Part shown: piece after piece, positions 1 to 8,950 of the stretch
Numbering within the stretch: the stretch's first letter is position 1
How the letters are laid out: each line of letters begins with the position of its first letter
Assembly: GCA_963777325.1 (NCBI GenBank)
Contig: CAVZQE010000020.1
Location: 372,001-436,000 of the forward strand
Reading direction: 5' to 3'
DNA length: 64,000 bases
DNA from: JAFAXA01 sp963777325
GTDB lineage: Bacteria; Pseudomonadota; Alphaproteobacteria; Acetobacterales; Acetobacteraceae
Notes under the pieces: model-generated
What the model was told of the DNA's origin: nothing
What the model saw: only the letters and a program-made list of their open reading frames with translations
Database searches by the model: none
Translations under genes and position numbers: made by a program

Positions 1-152
1 GGTCGGAGCTCCGGTTCCCGCTCGGCGTCACGATCATCGGCGGCCTGCTGCTGAGCCAGCTGCTGACGCTGTACACGACGCCGGTGATCTATCTCTACAT
101 GGAACGGCTGCGCACGCGCGTGGCCGGCTCGCGCATCGTGCCGGCCGAATGA
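1..152 (+). CDS. RND efflux pump subunit, C-terminal end only (MdtB-like)
   Basis: The window opens inside this gene. Only its last 49 codons are present, read from base 3 and ending with TGA at 150-152. The tail (LLSQLLTLYTTPVIYLY) is the last transmembrane helix of a hydrophobe/amphiphile efflux RND transporter and closely matches the tail of the complete pump at 346-3468. Two RND genes in tandem on one strand is the MdtB-MdtC layout, in which both subunits form a heterotrimeric inner-membrane proton-driven drug pump. Assignment as the B subunit is inference from gene order. A periplasmic adaptor would be expected upstream, outside the window. Confidence 0.85.
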   Translation, partial: SELRFPLGVTIIGGLLLSQLLTLYTTPVIYLYMERLRTRVAGSRIVPAE

Positions 153-191
153 TACCAGCGAGCGCAATGGCGGCGTCGCCGCGCCAGAACT

Positions 192-290
192 CGTCATCGC
201 GAGCCGCCGCTCGGCGGCGCGGCGATCCAGGCGTGACGCACGGTGCGGGTCGCCTGGATCGCTTCGTCGCAAGCGCTCCTCGCGATGACG
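192..290. repeat. Intergenic cruciform repeat, copy A
   Basis: The 194-bp gap between the two RND genes holds a nested palindrome. The outer arms CGTCATCGCGAG and CTCGCGATGACG are perfect reverse complements. Inside them lie a small GCCGCCG/CGGCGGC hairpin and a second long arm, GCGATCCAGGCG paired with CGCCTGGATCGC. The same outer and inner arm sequences recur at 35704-35835 around different loop DNA. It is non-coding and could fold into a branched RNA or cruciform between the co-transcribed pump genes. This resembles the dispersed palindromic elements common in alphaproteobacterial spacers, but I cannot name the family. Confidence 0.8.
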
Positions 291-345
291 GCGAGAGCTC
301 AGCGCCGAGGCACGTTGGCCTGGCGCAGCGCAGCCGGGACGTGCC

Positions 346-3300
346 GTGAATTTCTCCGCCATTTTTATCGCGCGGCCGATCGCGACGATGCTGCTGGCCT
401 TGGGGCTGCTGCTCTCGGGCGTCGTCGCCTATCGCTTCCTGCCAGTCGCGCCGCTGCCGAGCGTCGATATTCCGACCATCCTCGTGCTCGCGAACCGGCC
501 GGGCGCGTCGCCCGAGACGATGGCGAACTCGATCGCGGCGCCGCTGGAACGGCGGCTCGGCGAGATCCCTGGCGTCACCGAGCTCACGTCCACGAACTCG
601 GTCGGCGCGAGCGCGATCGTCATCCAGTTCGACATCGACCGCGACATCGAGGGCGCCGCGCACGACGTGCAGGCCGCGATCAACGCGGCGACCTCGGACC
701 TGCCCTCGGACCTGCCGCAGCGCCCGTACTACCGCAAGATCAACCCGGCTGACGCGCCGATCCTGACGCTCGCGCTCACCTCGGACACGCTCTCGACGGC
801 GCAAATCTACGACGCGGCGGACACGATCCTCGGGCAAAGACTGTCGCAGGCCTCCGGCGTCAGCCAGGTCTCGGTGAACGGCGCGGAGAAGCCGGCCGTC
901 AGGGTGCAGCTCGATCCCGTGCGCCTCGCCGCCGCCGGCCTCGCGGCGCAGGACGTCTATACCGCCATCCGCAACGCCAACGTGCTCGGACCAACCGGCG
1001 GCTTTCAGGGCAAGAACCGGGCGGAGACGATCGGCCTCAACGGCCAGATCAGCCAGGCGGACGAATACGCGCCGCTGGTGCTGAAATCCGGCAACGGCGC
1101 GATCCTGCGCCTGAGCGACGTCGCGACCGTCAATAACGGGGTCGCCAACTCGCGCCTCGCGGCCTGGGACGGGCGGCAGCCGGCGATCCTGCTGTCGGTC
1201 TCCAAGGAGCAGGGCGCGAACGTGATCGAGACGGTCGATTCGGTGAAAGCGCTGCTGCCGCAGCTGATGTCGTGGATGCCGCCCGACATCAAGCTCTCGG
1301 TGATCGCCGACCGCACGACCACGATCCGGGCGAGCGTCGACGACGTGCAGTGGACGCTGCTCATCACCATCGCGCTCGTGCTGATGGTGGTCGCGCTGTT
1401 CCTGCGGCGGCTGATGCCGACCATCGCCGCCGGAGTGACGGTGCCGCTGTCGATCTGCGGCACGCTCGGGGCGATGTACCTGCTCGGCTACTCGCTCGAC
1501 AATTTTTCGCTGATGGCGCTGACGATCTCGGTCGGCTTCGTCGTGGACGACGCGATCGTCATGATCGAGAACATCTTCCGCCTGACGCAGCAGGGCATGA
1601 CGCCGATGCAGGCGGCGCTGGCCGGGTCGCGGCAGATCGGGTTCACGGTCATCTCGATCAGCATCTCGCTGGTCGCCGTGTTCATCCCGCTGCTGTTCAT
1701 GGGCGGCATCCTGGGCAGGCTGCTGCACGAGTTCGCGGTCACGCTCACGGTCGCGATCGCGATCTCGGCGGCCGTTTCGCTCACGCTCACGCCGATGATC
1801 TGCGGCCGCTTCATGCCGGCCCATCCCCACGCGCCTCCCAAGGGCATCTGGGGACGGATCGACCGTGGGGTCGAGCGCGGCTTCGTGCTGGGCTTGCGCT
1901 TCTACGCCCGCACGCTCGGCTGGACGCTGCGGCACCGCGTGCTGATGCTGCTCGTCTTCGTCGCCACGATCGTCCTCACGATCCGGCTCTACGGCGCGGT
2001 TCCGAAGGCGTTCCTGCCGTCGCAGGATACGGGGTTGCTGATCGGCTCGACGCTCGCCTCGCCGGACGTGTCGTTTCAGGCGATGATCGAGCGGCAGCGC
2101 AAGGTCGTGGACGTGGTGCTCGCCGATCCCGCCGTCGCGAGCGTCGGGTCCGTCGTCGGCGTCAGCAGCGGCTGGTCGTCGCTCAACCGGGGCCAGCTCT
2201 ATGTCAGCCTCAAGCCGCTCTCCGAGCGCCGCCTCAGCGCGGACCAGGTCATCGACCGGCTGCGCCCGAATCTCGCCCGGATCGGCGGGGTGCAGACGAC
2301 GCTCTATTCGGCGCAGGATCTACGCGGCGGCGGCCGCTCGGGTGGCGCGCAATACCAGTTCGTCCTGATCGCGCCCGATCTCGACGAGATGCGCAAATGG
2401 AGCAACCTGCTCGAGGACAAGCTGAAAGCGACGCCGGGCATCGTCGACGTCACGAGCGACCAGGACCGGGCCGGGCCGCAGGTGGAGGTGACGATCGACC
2501 GCACGGCGGCGGCTCGCCTCGGCGTCAGCGTGGCCGCGATCGACAACGCGCTCGACAACGCCTACTCGCAACGCCAGATCTCGACCATCTACACGCAGCG
2601 CAACCAGTACAAGGTGGTGCTGGAGGTCGATCCGCGGCTGCAGACCGATCCCGCGATGCTGGACCGGCTCTATGTCGGCGCGGCCGGCGGCAAGCAGGTG
2701 CCGCTGTCGGCGGTCGCGCGTTTCAGCCGCGACACGGCGCCGCTCTCGGTGCATCACCAGGGCCAGTTCCCGGCGGCGACGCTCAGCTTCAACACGACGG
2801 CGAGCGAATCGCTCGGCGACGCCACGGCCGCGATCGAGAAGGCGGTGCTCGATCTGCGCATGCCGGACACCGTGCATACCGAGTTCGCGGGCAATGCGCG
2901 TTTTCTGCAGCAGTCGTTGCAGTCGCAACCGTACCTGATCGCGGCGGCGCTGCTGTCAATCTACATCGTGCTCGGGGTGCTGTACGAAAGCCTGATACAC
3001 CCGCTCACCATCGTCTCGACCCTGCCCTCGGCCGGCCTCGGCGCATTGCTGGCGCTGCTCGTCACCGGCACGCCGCTGTCGATCATGGGCATCATCGGCA
3101 TCATCCTGCTGATGGGCATCGTCAAGAAGAACGCGATCATGCTGGTCGATTTCGCGCTGGAGGCGGAGCGCGAGCGCGGCCTCGCGGCGTTCGAGGCGAT
3201 CCACGAAGCCTGCGTCGAGCGGTTCCGCCCGATCGTCATGACGACGCTCGCCGCGATGCTCGGCGCGATGCCGCTCGCGCTCGCCTTCGGCACAGGGGCG

Positions 3301-3468
3301 GAACTGCGGCGGCCGCTCGGCATCGCGATCGTCGGCGGTCTCGCCGTATCGCAGGTGCTGACGCTCTATACGACGCCGGTCGTCTATCTGGCGCTGGAGC
3401 GGCTCGCGGCGGGCCGCCGGCCGAAACTGCCCTCAGTGACCAAGTCCGGGGCGTTGCCCGCCGAGTAG
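346..3468 (+). CDS. mdtC: RND multidrug efflux permease (MdtC-like)
   Basis: This 1040-aa inner-membrane permease is of normal RND length. It begins with GTG at 346 and the typical start MNFSAIFIARPIATMLLA (first transmembrane helix). The proton-relay aspartate pair is at Asp401-Asp402 (VVDDAIVMIEN), equivalent to AcrB Asp407/408. The essential lysine region is GIVKKNAIMLVDFA near residues 925-937. Two large periplasmic loops separate helices 1/2 and 7/8 as expected. It would export hydrophobic compounds using the proton gradient, with an adaptor and TolC-type channel encoded elsewhere. It follows another RND gene with a 193-bp spacer carrying a palindromic repeat, so the two are probably one operon. 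MdtC versus other heteromeric RND subunits is inferred from the tandem arrangement. Confidence 0.93.
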   Translation: MNFSAIFIARPIATMLLALGLLLSGVVAYRFLPVAPLPSVDIPTILVLANRPGASPETMANSIAAPLERRLGEIPGVTELTSTNSVGASAIVIQFDIDRDIEGAAHDVQAAINAATSDLPSDLPQRPYYRKINPADAPILTLALTSDTLSTAQIYDAADTILGQRLSQASGVSQVSVNGAEKPAVRVQLDPVRLAAAGLAAQDVYTAIRNANVLGPTGGFQGKNRAETIGLNGQISQADEYAPLVLKSGNGAILRLSDVATVNNGVANSRLAAWDGRQPAILLSVSKEQGANVIETVDSVKALLPQLMSWMPPDIKLSVIADRTTTIRASVDDVQWTLLITIALVLMVVALFLRRLMPTIAAGVTVPLSICGTLGAMYLLGYSLDNFSLMALTISVGFVVDDAIVMIENIFRLTQQGMTPMQAALAGSRQIGFTVISISISLVAVFIPLLFMGGILGRLLHEFAVTLTVAIAISAAVSLTLTPMICGRFMPAHPHAPPKGIWGRIDRGVERGFVLGLRFYARTLGWTLRHRVLMLLVFVATIVLTIRLYGAVPKAFLPSQDTGLLIGSTLASPDVSFQAMIERQRKVVDVVLADPAVASVGSVVGVSSGWSSLNRGQLYVSLKPLSERRLSADQVIDRLRPNLARIGGVQTTLYSAQDLRGGGRSGGAQYQFVLIAPDLDEMRKWSNLLEDKLKATPGIVDVTSDQDRAGPQVEVTIDRTAAARLGVSVAAIDNALDNAYSQRQISTIYTQRNQYKVVLEVDPRLQTDPAMLDRLYVGAAGGKQVPLSAVARFSRDTAPLSVHHQGQFPAATLSFNTTASESLGDATAAIEKAVLDLRMPDTVHTEFAGNARFLQQSLQSQPYLIAAALLSIYIVLGVLYESLIHPLTIVSTLPSAGLGALLALLVTGTPLSIMGIIGIILLMGIVKKNAIMLVDFALEAERERGLAAFEAIHEACVERFRPIVMTTLAAMLGAMPLALAFGTGAELRRPLGIAIVGGLAVSQVLTLYTTPVVYLALERLAAGRRPKLPSVTKSGALPAE

Positions 3469-3484
3469 CCGGCGCGGCGCGGCT

Positions 3485-3883
3485 TCAGCGCGCCTGGCCG
3501 TAGATGCGCCTTCCGCCATTGTCGAGGCAGCTGCAGCTCGACCCGGCGCCGAGGGTTCGCGGCAGCGGGCAGACATACGGCCCGGCGACGCAGGATGGCG
3601 CGTAGGACTGGGCGTAGGACTGGGCGTAGGACTGGGCGTAGGATTGCTGGCCCGGCGTGAAGGTCACGGGCGGCGGCGGAGCATAGACCACCGGCGGCGG
3701 CGCGTAGACGACGGGCGGCGGCGCGTAGACGATGGGCGGCCCGACATAGAAGGCCGGCCCCCCGACATAGAAGCCGCCCCGCCACCATGCCCGCGCCGGG
3801 CTCGGGGCGACGACGACCACGCCAGCGGCGACGATGCTTCCTGCAAGCAGCGCCAAGGCGGTCGGGCGTGGAACACGGGGCAT
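3485..3883 (-). CDS. Small secreted Pro/Tyr-rich repeat protein
   Basis: A 132-aa protein starting at ATG 3883, preceded by a good ribosome site (gagaggga). Residues 1-30 form a signal peptide ending ...SPARA-WW. The mature part is low complexity: two to three copies of VVYAPPP, then four AQSY units, then a tail with four cysteines (SCVAGPYVC...SCSCLDNGG) that could form disulfides. It is likely exported to the periplasm or surface. No catalytic domain is visible and I do not recognise a named family beyond similar Pro-Tyr-rich exported proteins of this class. It converges on the RND gene with a 16-bp gap. Confidence 0.8.
   Translation of the reverse strand: MPRVPRPTALALLAGSIVAAGVVVVAPSPARAWWRGGFYVGGPAFYVGPPIVYAPPPVVYAPPPVVYAPPPPVTFTPGQQSYAQSYAQSYAQSYAPSCVAGPYVCPLPRTLGAGSSCSCLDNGGRRIYGQAR
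3600..3646. repeat. 12-bp tandem repeat, about four units
   Basis: The unit cgtaggactggg is repeated almost exactly four times (the last is degenerate, ggattg) inside the gene at 3485-3883. In frame it encodes the AQSY repeats. A 24-bp repeat encoding VVYAPPP lies at about 3690-3735 in the same gene. Both are candidates for length variation by slippage. Confidence 0.85.
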
Positions 3884-3917
3884 GACGGTCCCTCTCACAA
3901 CGCAATGCACTTGGAGA

Positions 3918-4631
3918 TTAGCGCGCATGCGCGGTTTTCGCCATCCATGTCGCGAGCAGTTCGCTGACCTCAGCCGGCCGCTCCAAGGGCGGCAGATGGC
4001 CGCATCCCGCAAGGACGCAAAGTCGCGCGCCTGCTATTGCGCCCGCGATCTCGCGCGCGTGCTCGGGCGGAATGAAGCGGTCGGCCTCTCCGGTGCAGAC
4101 GAGCGCCGGCACGCCGATGCGGGCCAGATCGGGCCGGCTGTCGGGGCGGCCGAGGATCGCCGTCTGCTGCCGGATGAACGCGTCCCGGCCGACGCGATGC
4201 GCCATGCCGGTCACGCTGTCCCGGATCGCCGCGAGGGCGAGATTGTCCGGGTGCAGCAACTCGGGCAGCAGACGCGGATTGACGCCCCGGAAGCGGCCCG
4301 TGCGGGTGAGCGCGATCAGCGCCCGGCGCCTGCGGGCCTGCTCCGGCGTGTCCGGCCGGGCGCTGGTGTCGAACAGGCAGAGGCTCGCGACCCGCTCGGG
4401 CATTTGCCGCATCATCTCGAAGGCGACATAGCCGCCCATCGACAGGGCCGCCACCGCGAACCGGGACGGCATGCCTCGCGCGGCCCGCGCCGCCATGGCG
4501 GCGATCGTATCGTCCTGCGTCAGATCGGCGACGCCGAGATCGTATCGCCCCGACAGGGCCGCGACCTGGGCATCCCATAACGCCGAATCGCACAGCAGGC
4601 CCGGCAGCAGCAGCAGGGGAACGGCAGCCAT
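3918..4631 (-). CDS. Alpha/beta hydrolase
   Basis: A 237-aa single-domain alpha/beta hydrolase. The oxyanion region is LLLLPGLLCD near the start, the nucleophile elbow is ALSMGGYVAFE near residue 84, the acid is in CTGEADRFIPPEH, and the catalytic histidine is in GCGHLPPLERP. The lid between them is short. The substrate cannot be told from sequence; relatives are annotated as carboxylesterases or 2-succinyl-6-hydroxy-2,4-cyclohexadiene-1-carboxylate synthase-like. The gene starts at ATG 4631, divergent from the helicase promoter at 4704. Confidence 0.9.
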   Translation of the reverse strand: MAAVPLLLLPGLLCDSALWDAQVAALSGRYDLGVADLTQDDTIAAMAARAARGMPSRFAVAALSMGGYVAFEMMRQMPERVASLCLFDTSARPDTPEQARRRRALIALTRTGRFRGVNPRLLPELLHPDNLALAAIRDSVTGMAHRVGRDAFIRQQTAILGRPDSRPDLARIGVPALVCTGEADRFIPPEHAREIAGAIAGARLCVLAGCGHLPPLERPAEVSELLATWMAKTAHAR

Positions 4632-4703
4632 CGCGGCGTTCTAGGCGATCGTTCCGGAAACCGGCAACCGGGGGAACAATCCGGGACGACCGAAGGGGCA
4701 ACC

Positions 4704-4731
4704 TTGACTTTTGGCCCACATCTCTTGATAT
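4704..4731 (+). promoter_or_regulatory. Candidate sigma-70 promoter for the DEAD-box helicase
   Basis: TTGACT at 4704-4709 and TGATAT at 4726-4731 are separated by 16 bp in a locally AT-richer patch. Transcription would start near 4738, leaving a leader of about 70 nt before the ATG at 4809. DEAD-box helicase genes often have structured, cold-responsive leaders, but nothing specific can be claimed here. Confidence 0.5.
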
Positions 4732-4808
4732 GCCGCCTCGAAGAGCGCGGGTGGCCGTTTCGGCTGCCGCATGAGCGCTGGTTCAGGCGCGGCCTGAACC
4801 TTGAAGGT

Positions 4809-6602
4809 ATGACCGAGATTCTCACTTTGAACGATACAACGCCTTCTCCGGTGGACGCCGACGAGCAGGTCCGGATTGCGGACGCCGAGCCTTCCGCGCC
4901 GCCCACGCCGCAAGACCCGCCGGACGCCGCGATCGATGCGGCCGACGAGCCGGACCGGCCGGCGGAGCCGGAACCGCCGGAGGACGAGGGTCCGGCGCCC
5001 GACCCGGCGGTCGAGCTCAGCCCCCTGCCGCCCGAGCCGCCCCGGCCGATGTTCGCCGATCTCGGCCTGTCCGAGCCGGTGCTGCGGGCGATCGCCGAAA
5101 TGGGCTACCGCCACCCGACGCCGATTCAGGAGCAGGCGATCCCGGTCGTGCTGATGGGCCGCGACATCCTTGGGACCGCCCAGACCGGCACCGGCAAGAC
5201 CGCCGGCTTCACCTTGCCGATGCTCGACATCCTGTCCGGCTCCCGCGCCCGCGCGCGCATGCCGCGCAGCCTCATCCTGGAGCCGACCCGCGAACTCGCG
5301 CTTCAGGTCGCGGAGAACTTCGTCCAGTACGGCAAGCATCTCAAGCTGACGCACGCCCTCATCATCGGGGGCGAGAGCATGTCCGATCAGAAGGACGTGC
5401 TGATGCGCGGCGTCGATGTGCTGATCGCGACGCCGGGCCGCCTGATCGACATCTTCGAGCGCGGCGGCATGCTGCTGACCGATACCCGCATCCTCGTGAT
5501 CGACGAAGCGGACAGGATGCTCGACATGGGGTTCATCCCCGACGTCGAACGCATCGTCTCGCTGCTGCCCGCCAACCGCCAGACGCTGTTCTTCAGCGCG
5601 ACCCTCTCGCCCGAGATCAAGCGGCTGGCCGACGCGTTCCTGCGCAATCCGAGGGAGATCACGGTCTCCCGTTCGGCCTCGGTCGCGACCACGATCAGGG
5701 AGGGGCTGGTGCTGGTCGCGGAGCACGATAAACGCGAGGCGCTGCGGCACATGATCCGGACGCAGAACGTGCAGAACGCGCTGATCTTCTGCAACCGCAA
5801 GGTCGACGTGGACATCCTCCACAAGTCACTCGTGAAGCACAAATTCCGCGCGGGCGCGCTGCATGGCGACCTGTCGCAGACGGTGCGGTTCGCGACCCTC
5901 GAGAAGTTCAAGGCGGGCGAACTGAAGCTGCTGGTGTGCAGCGACGTCGCGGCGCGCGGATTGGATATCGGCGGCCTGTCGCACGTGTTCAATTTTGACG
6001 TGCCGATCCATGCCGAGGATTACGTGCATCGCATCGGCCGCACGGGCCGCGCGGGGCTGGAGGGGCACGCCTTCACCATCGCCGAGCCCGAGGACCGGGT
6101 CGCGATCGAAGCGATCGAGAAGCTGATCCATCATCCGATCCCGCCGGTGCTGCTGGAGGGCCTGGACCCGGTCGACTGGGCGGAGGACGACGGCAAGCGC
6201 CGCCGGCGCGGCGGCCGGACGGCCAAGCCCGCTTCTCGCGCCGCCCCGGCGCGCGAGAAACCGGCTCGCGAGAAACCAGCTCGCGAGAAGCCGCCACGCG
6301 AAAAGCCGCCTGGGCGATCCCGTGCCACGACGAAGCAGGGCTCCCGGCGCGCTTCACCGGAAATCGCCGAGCCGGTTGCGGCCGCCGAGGCGACGCCGCC
6401 GCCCGAAGCCGATCCGCGGCCGGAGGAGGACTACCGGCAGCCCGAGCGGGACCGGGGCCGGCGCGAGTGGCGGCGGCGCGACGAGGATCTCGGGCCGTCG
6501 GTCGTCGGCTTCGGCGACGAGGTTCCGGCCTTCATGCTGGTCAGTCTCCGCCGCAGGCAGAACGCCTCACCCGCGCCCGCCTCGGCCGAGAGCGACAGTT
6601 AG
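4809..6602 (+). CDS. DEAD-box ATP-dependent RNA helicase (RhlE/DeaD-like)
   Basis: A 597-aa protein from ATG 4809. An in-frame ATG exists at 4704 but falls on the promoter, and conserved-looking sequence starts only at MTEILTLND. An acidic, proline-rich N-terminal extension of about 80 residues precedes the core. The core has the Q motif (HPTPIQEQAIP), Walker A AQTGTGKT at 124-131, PTREL, TPGRL, DEAD at 232-235, SAT, ARGLDIGG and HRIGRTGR near 407. The C-terminal tail is basic and low complexity with four REKP repeats, typical of RNA-binding tails. It should unwind RNA duplexes in ribosome assembly or mRNA decay, in the cytoplasm. The exact subfamily is uncertain. Confidence 0.95.
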   Translation: MTEILTLNDTTPSPVDADEQVRIADAEPSAPPTPQDPPDAAIDAADEPDRPAEPEPPEDEGPAPDPAVELSPLPPEPPRPMFADLGLSEPVLRAIAEMGYRHPTPIQEQAIPVVLMGRDILGTAQTGTGKTAGFTLPMLDILSGSRARARMPRSLILEPTRELALQVAENFVQYGKHLKLTHALIIGGESMSDQKDVLMRGVDVLIATPGRLIDIFERGGMLLTDTRILVIDEADRMLDMGFIPDVERIVSLLPANRQTLFFSATLSPEIKRLADAFLRNPREITVSRSASVATTIREGLVLVAEHDKREALRHMIRTQNVQNALIFCNRKVDVDILHKSLVKHKFRAGALHGDLSQTVRFATLEKFKAGELKLLVCSDVAARGLDIGGLSHVFNFDVPIHAEDYVHRIGRTGRAGLEGHAFTIAEPEDRVAIEAIEKLIHHPIPPVLLEGLDPVDWAEDDGKRRRRGGRTAKPASRAAPAREKPAREKPAREKPPREKPPGRSRATTKQGSRRASPEIAEPVAAAEATPPPEADPRPEEDYRQPERDRGRREWRRRDEDLGPSVVGFGDEVPAFMLVSLRRRQNASPAPASAESDS

Positions 6603-6680
6603 TCCGGAAGGTCTTTCCGGCCTCGATCCGATCGCGTAGGCTTCTTTGGCGGAGCAGGCATGCCGCCGGAGAGATCAGCG

Positions 6681-7445
6681 ATGAAGGCGTTCGAGGGAAA
6701 GGTTGCAATCGTAACGGGGGCTGCGCGCGGCCTCGGGCGCGTCACCGCGCTTGCGTTCGCGCGCGAGGGCGCGCGCGTGGTTCTGACCGACCTCGACCGG
6801 GAAGGGGGAGAGGAGTCGCTCGACCTCCTGCGGCGAGCGGGAGGCGACGGCCTCTTCCTACGCTCCGACGTCCGGGTCGAGAGCGACGCCGAGGAGATGG
6901 TGCGCAAGACGGTGGAAGCGTACGGCCGGCTGGACTGCGCCGTGAACAACGCCGCCGTCGTCCGCTTCGCACCGATCGCCGACGAGACCACCGAGAGTTT
7001 CGATCTGCACGTCGATACCAATCTGCGCGGCGTCTTTCATTGCATGAAGCATGAAATCCGCCAGATGCTCCGCAACGGCGGCGGGGCGATCGTGAACCAG
7101 TCGTCGATCACCGGCAGCCTGACCGGGAACGCGACCGAAAGCCTCTACGCGGCCACCAAGGGCGGCGTGGACGGGCTGACCAAGTCGGTCGCGCTCGAAG
7201 TCGCGAGGCACAACATCAGCGTCAACGCCATCGCGGCCTGCGGCATCGACGCGCCGGGCGATGTCTTTCATCAATGGATGCAACGGGAGAACATCGCGCC
7301 GGAGGATGCGGGCAAGCTGTTTCCGATCGGCCGCATGGGCAAGGCCGAGGAGCTGACGGCCGCCGTTCTCTTCCTCTGCTCCGAGCAGGCCCGCTTCATC
7401 GTCGGGCATATACTGGTCGTCGATGGCGGCTGGATCGCGCACTGA
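6681..7445 (+). CDS. SDR family oxidoreductase
   Basis: A 254-aa classical short-chain dehydrogenase. It shows the NAD(P)-binding TGAARGLG near residues 12-19, the NNAA motif, catalytic Ser in NQSSITGS and the YAATK active site near residues 155-159. The acidic residue after strand 2 (LTDLDRE) suggests NAD preference. I chose ATG 6681 (MKAFEGKVAIVTG) over ATG 6660 because GGAGAG lies 8-12 bases before it and the family begins there. Substrate unknown. It stands alone after the helicase and converges with the transglycosylase gene. Confidence 0.93.
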   Translation: MKAFEGKVAIVTGAARGLGRVTALAFAREGARVVLTDLDREGGEESLDLLRRAGGDGLFLRSDVRVESDAEEMVRKTVEAYGRLDCAVNNAAVVRFAPIADETTESFDLHVDTNLRGVFHCMKHEIRQMLRNGGGAIVNQSSITGSLTGNATESLYAATKGGVDGLTKSVALEVARHNISVNAIAACGIDAPGDVFHQWMQRENIAPEDAGKLFPIGRMGKAEELTAAVLFLCSEQARFIVGHILVVDGGWIAH

Positions 7446-7476
7446 CGGCGGCACTCCGGCCACACCCGCAGCCGCC

Positions 7477-8631
7477 TCAGGACTGCGAGTCCGGGGACAA
7501 GACGATGCAGTTCGTGTGGCTGCGGCTCAGCTTCTGGCACGCCTCCACCGCGGCGCTCCGCGACATGCCGGTGAGGCGCGCGCGGTAGAGCGTGCCGTGT
7601 CCCGCCCGCACGGTCGAAACCGCGGATTTGCCGTGCGCCGAGACACGGTGCCTGGCGTCCCCGACCGCTTCGCGCGCCTGGCTCTGATTGGCGAACGCGC
7701 CGACCTGCACGGCCCAACTTCCAGCGGCGGAGCCGCCCCTCTGCATCGGGAGGGTCTCGGCCTCCGCCGCCGGAATGATGCGGAAGCCGCGCCGGGCCGG
7801 GTTCGCCGACGCGACCGCGACCGCCCTCTGGACCGGTATCCTCGGCGGTTCGGGCATGCGGGAGGCGACCTGCACGGCGTCGCGCGACCGTCCGTGTCCG
7901 TGCCGGCCGTGCGTGGCGGAGCGGGCCTGGGCGACCTGCACGGGGCGGCCGTAGCGCAGGCCGGGCGGGATTTCCAAGGGCAGCGCGTTCATGGCGTAGT
8001 CTTCCGCCGGCGAGCGGTTCACCGGATGGCTGTCCATGATGTACGGCCCGATCATCGCGACGTAGCGCCGGGTCTCATCGGGCAGCGGACGATTGTTGCT
8101 CAGGTAATCATCAAGCCGCTTCGGGCCGGCGTTATACGCGGCGAGAAATGCCGGCGCGCCATAGATGTCGTACATCTCGCGGATATAGGCGGTGCCGGCG
8201 ATGATGTTGTTGTGCGGATCGTAGGCGTCGTCGCTCAGACTGTATCGCGCGCGCAGCTCGTCGTAGGTCTCCGGCATCACCTGCATCAGCCCCATGGCGC
8301 CGACCCCGGAGGTGATGAGGCGGCCATTCTGGTACAGCCTGCCGCCCAACTCGACCCGCATGACCTCGCGCACCCAGCGCTGCGGCACGTCGAACCGGGT
8401 CGAGGCCTCGGTCACATACGGACCCCACGGATCTTCCGGCGGACCCGGCGGGACGTAGTCGGTCCGGGCGTGCGAGGCGTATCGGGCGGCCTCGTAGCTC
8501 TGGTTGACCACCGGTCGGTTGCCGCCCGAACAGGCCGCGAGCAGCGACAGCACCGCGCACGCGGTGGCGGCGCGGATTACGGCAGGAAGGCTGTCCTTTT
8601 TCTCGGTCGCTACGCCGGCGCTGGATGTCAT
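7477..8631 (-). CDS. Lytic transglycosylase lipoprotein with SPOR domain
   Basis: 384 aa. An N-terminal lipoprotein signal ends at LLAAC (Cys34), so it is probably outer-membrane anchored. Residues about 70-225 form a goose-type lysozyme-like SLT domain: catalytic Glu94 in MRVELGG, then GAMGLMQVMPETY and AFLAAYNAG. A basic linker follows, and residues about 305-384 form a SPOR domain (WAVQVGAFANQSQAREA) that binds denuded septal glycan. It should cleave peptidoglycan to 1,6-anhydro products, probably at the division site. It resembles RlpA/MltC-like septal enzymes in logic but has a different catalytic domain. Confidence 0.93.
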   Translation of the reverse strand: MTSSAGVATEKKDSLPAVIRAATACAVLSLLAACSGGNRPVVNQSYEAARYASHARTDYVPPGPPEDPWGPYVTEASTRFDVPQRWVREVMRVELGGRLYQNGRLITSGVGAMGLMQVMPETYDELRARYSLSDDAYDPHNNIIAGTAYIREMYDIYGAPAFLAAYNAGPKRLDDYLSNNRPLPDETRRYVAMIGPYIMDSHPVNRSPAEDYAMNALPLEIPPGLRYGRPVQVAQARSATHGRHGHGRSRDAVQVASRMPEPPRIPVQRAVAVASANPARRGFRIIPAAEAETLPMQRGGSAAGSWAVQVGAFANQSQAREAVGDARHRVSAHGKSAVSTVRAGHGTLYRARLTGMSRSAAVEACQKLSRSHTNCIVLSPDSQS

Positions 8632-8950
8632 CCGCCTCGGACCTCGCTGTTCGACCAGATACGGCCGGGGTTGCGGCGGTCAGACCGACCGTCGCTCAGG
8701 TGCTTGCTCAGGAACCTCGGCTAACCCCTTATCCGAAGCCGAACATCGAGGCAAGACAATCGAGGGTGCCGCTTCCCGGCCAGGCCCGGCCGCGCGGCCG
8801 GGCAACCCGAGGCGATACGGGGCGCGACTCGGGCTGGCGCGTTCCCGGCGGGCATCATCACAAAACTGTGATCCGGCCCGGACGGGCGGCCTGCCCCAAT
8901 CGCGCCGGCAGTTGCGGCTTGCGACTCGATCGAGGTACGCCCCGCCGGGC
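8632..8950. other. Intergenic region, divergent promoters expected
   Basis: About 320 bp between the divergent transglycosylase and ABC-permease genes. It holds a perfect inverted repeat GCCCGGCC-gcgc-GGCCGGGC at 8784-8803, without a following T run, so it does not look like an intrinsic terminator. No convincing promoter hexamers, RNA gene or small conserved reading frame can be seen. Confidence 0.5.

Noticed and set aside
34..1935. 633-aa open frame antisense to the RND pump gene
   Set aside because: Very Arg/Asp/His-rich with no motif. It is the mirror of a high-GC coding frame, as are the other long antisense frames (1272-3503 in another frame, 18145-20367, 58741-61248).
8784..8803. Perfect GC-rich inverted repeat as a terminator
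   Set aside because: It lies between divergent genes and has no T run after either arm.
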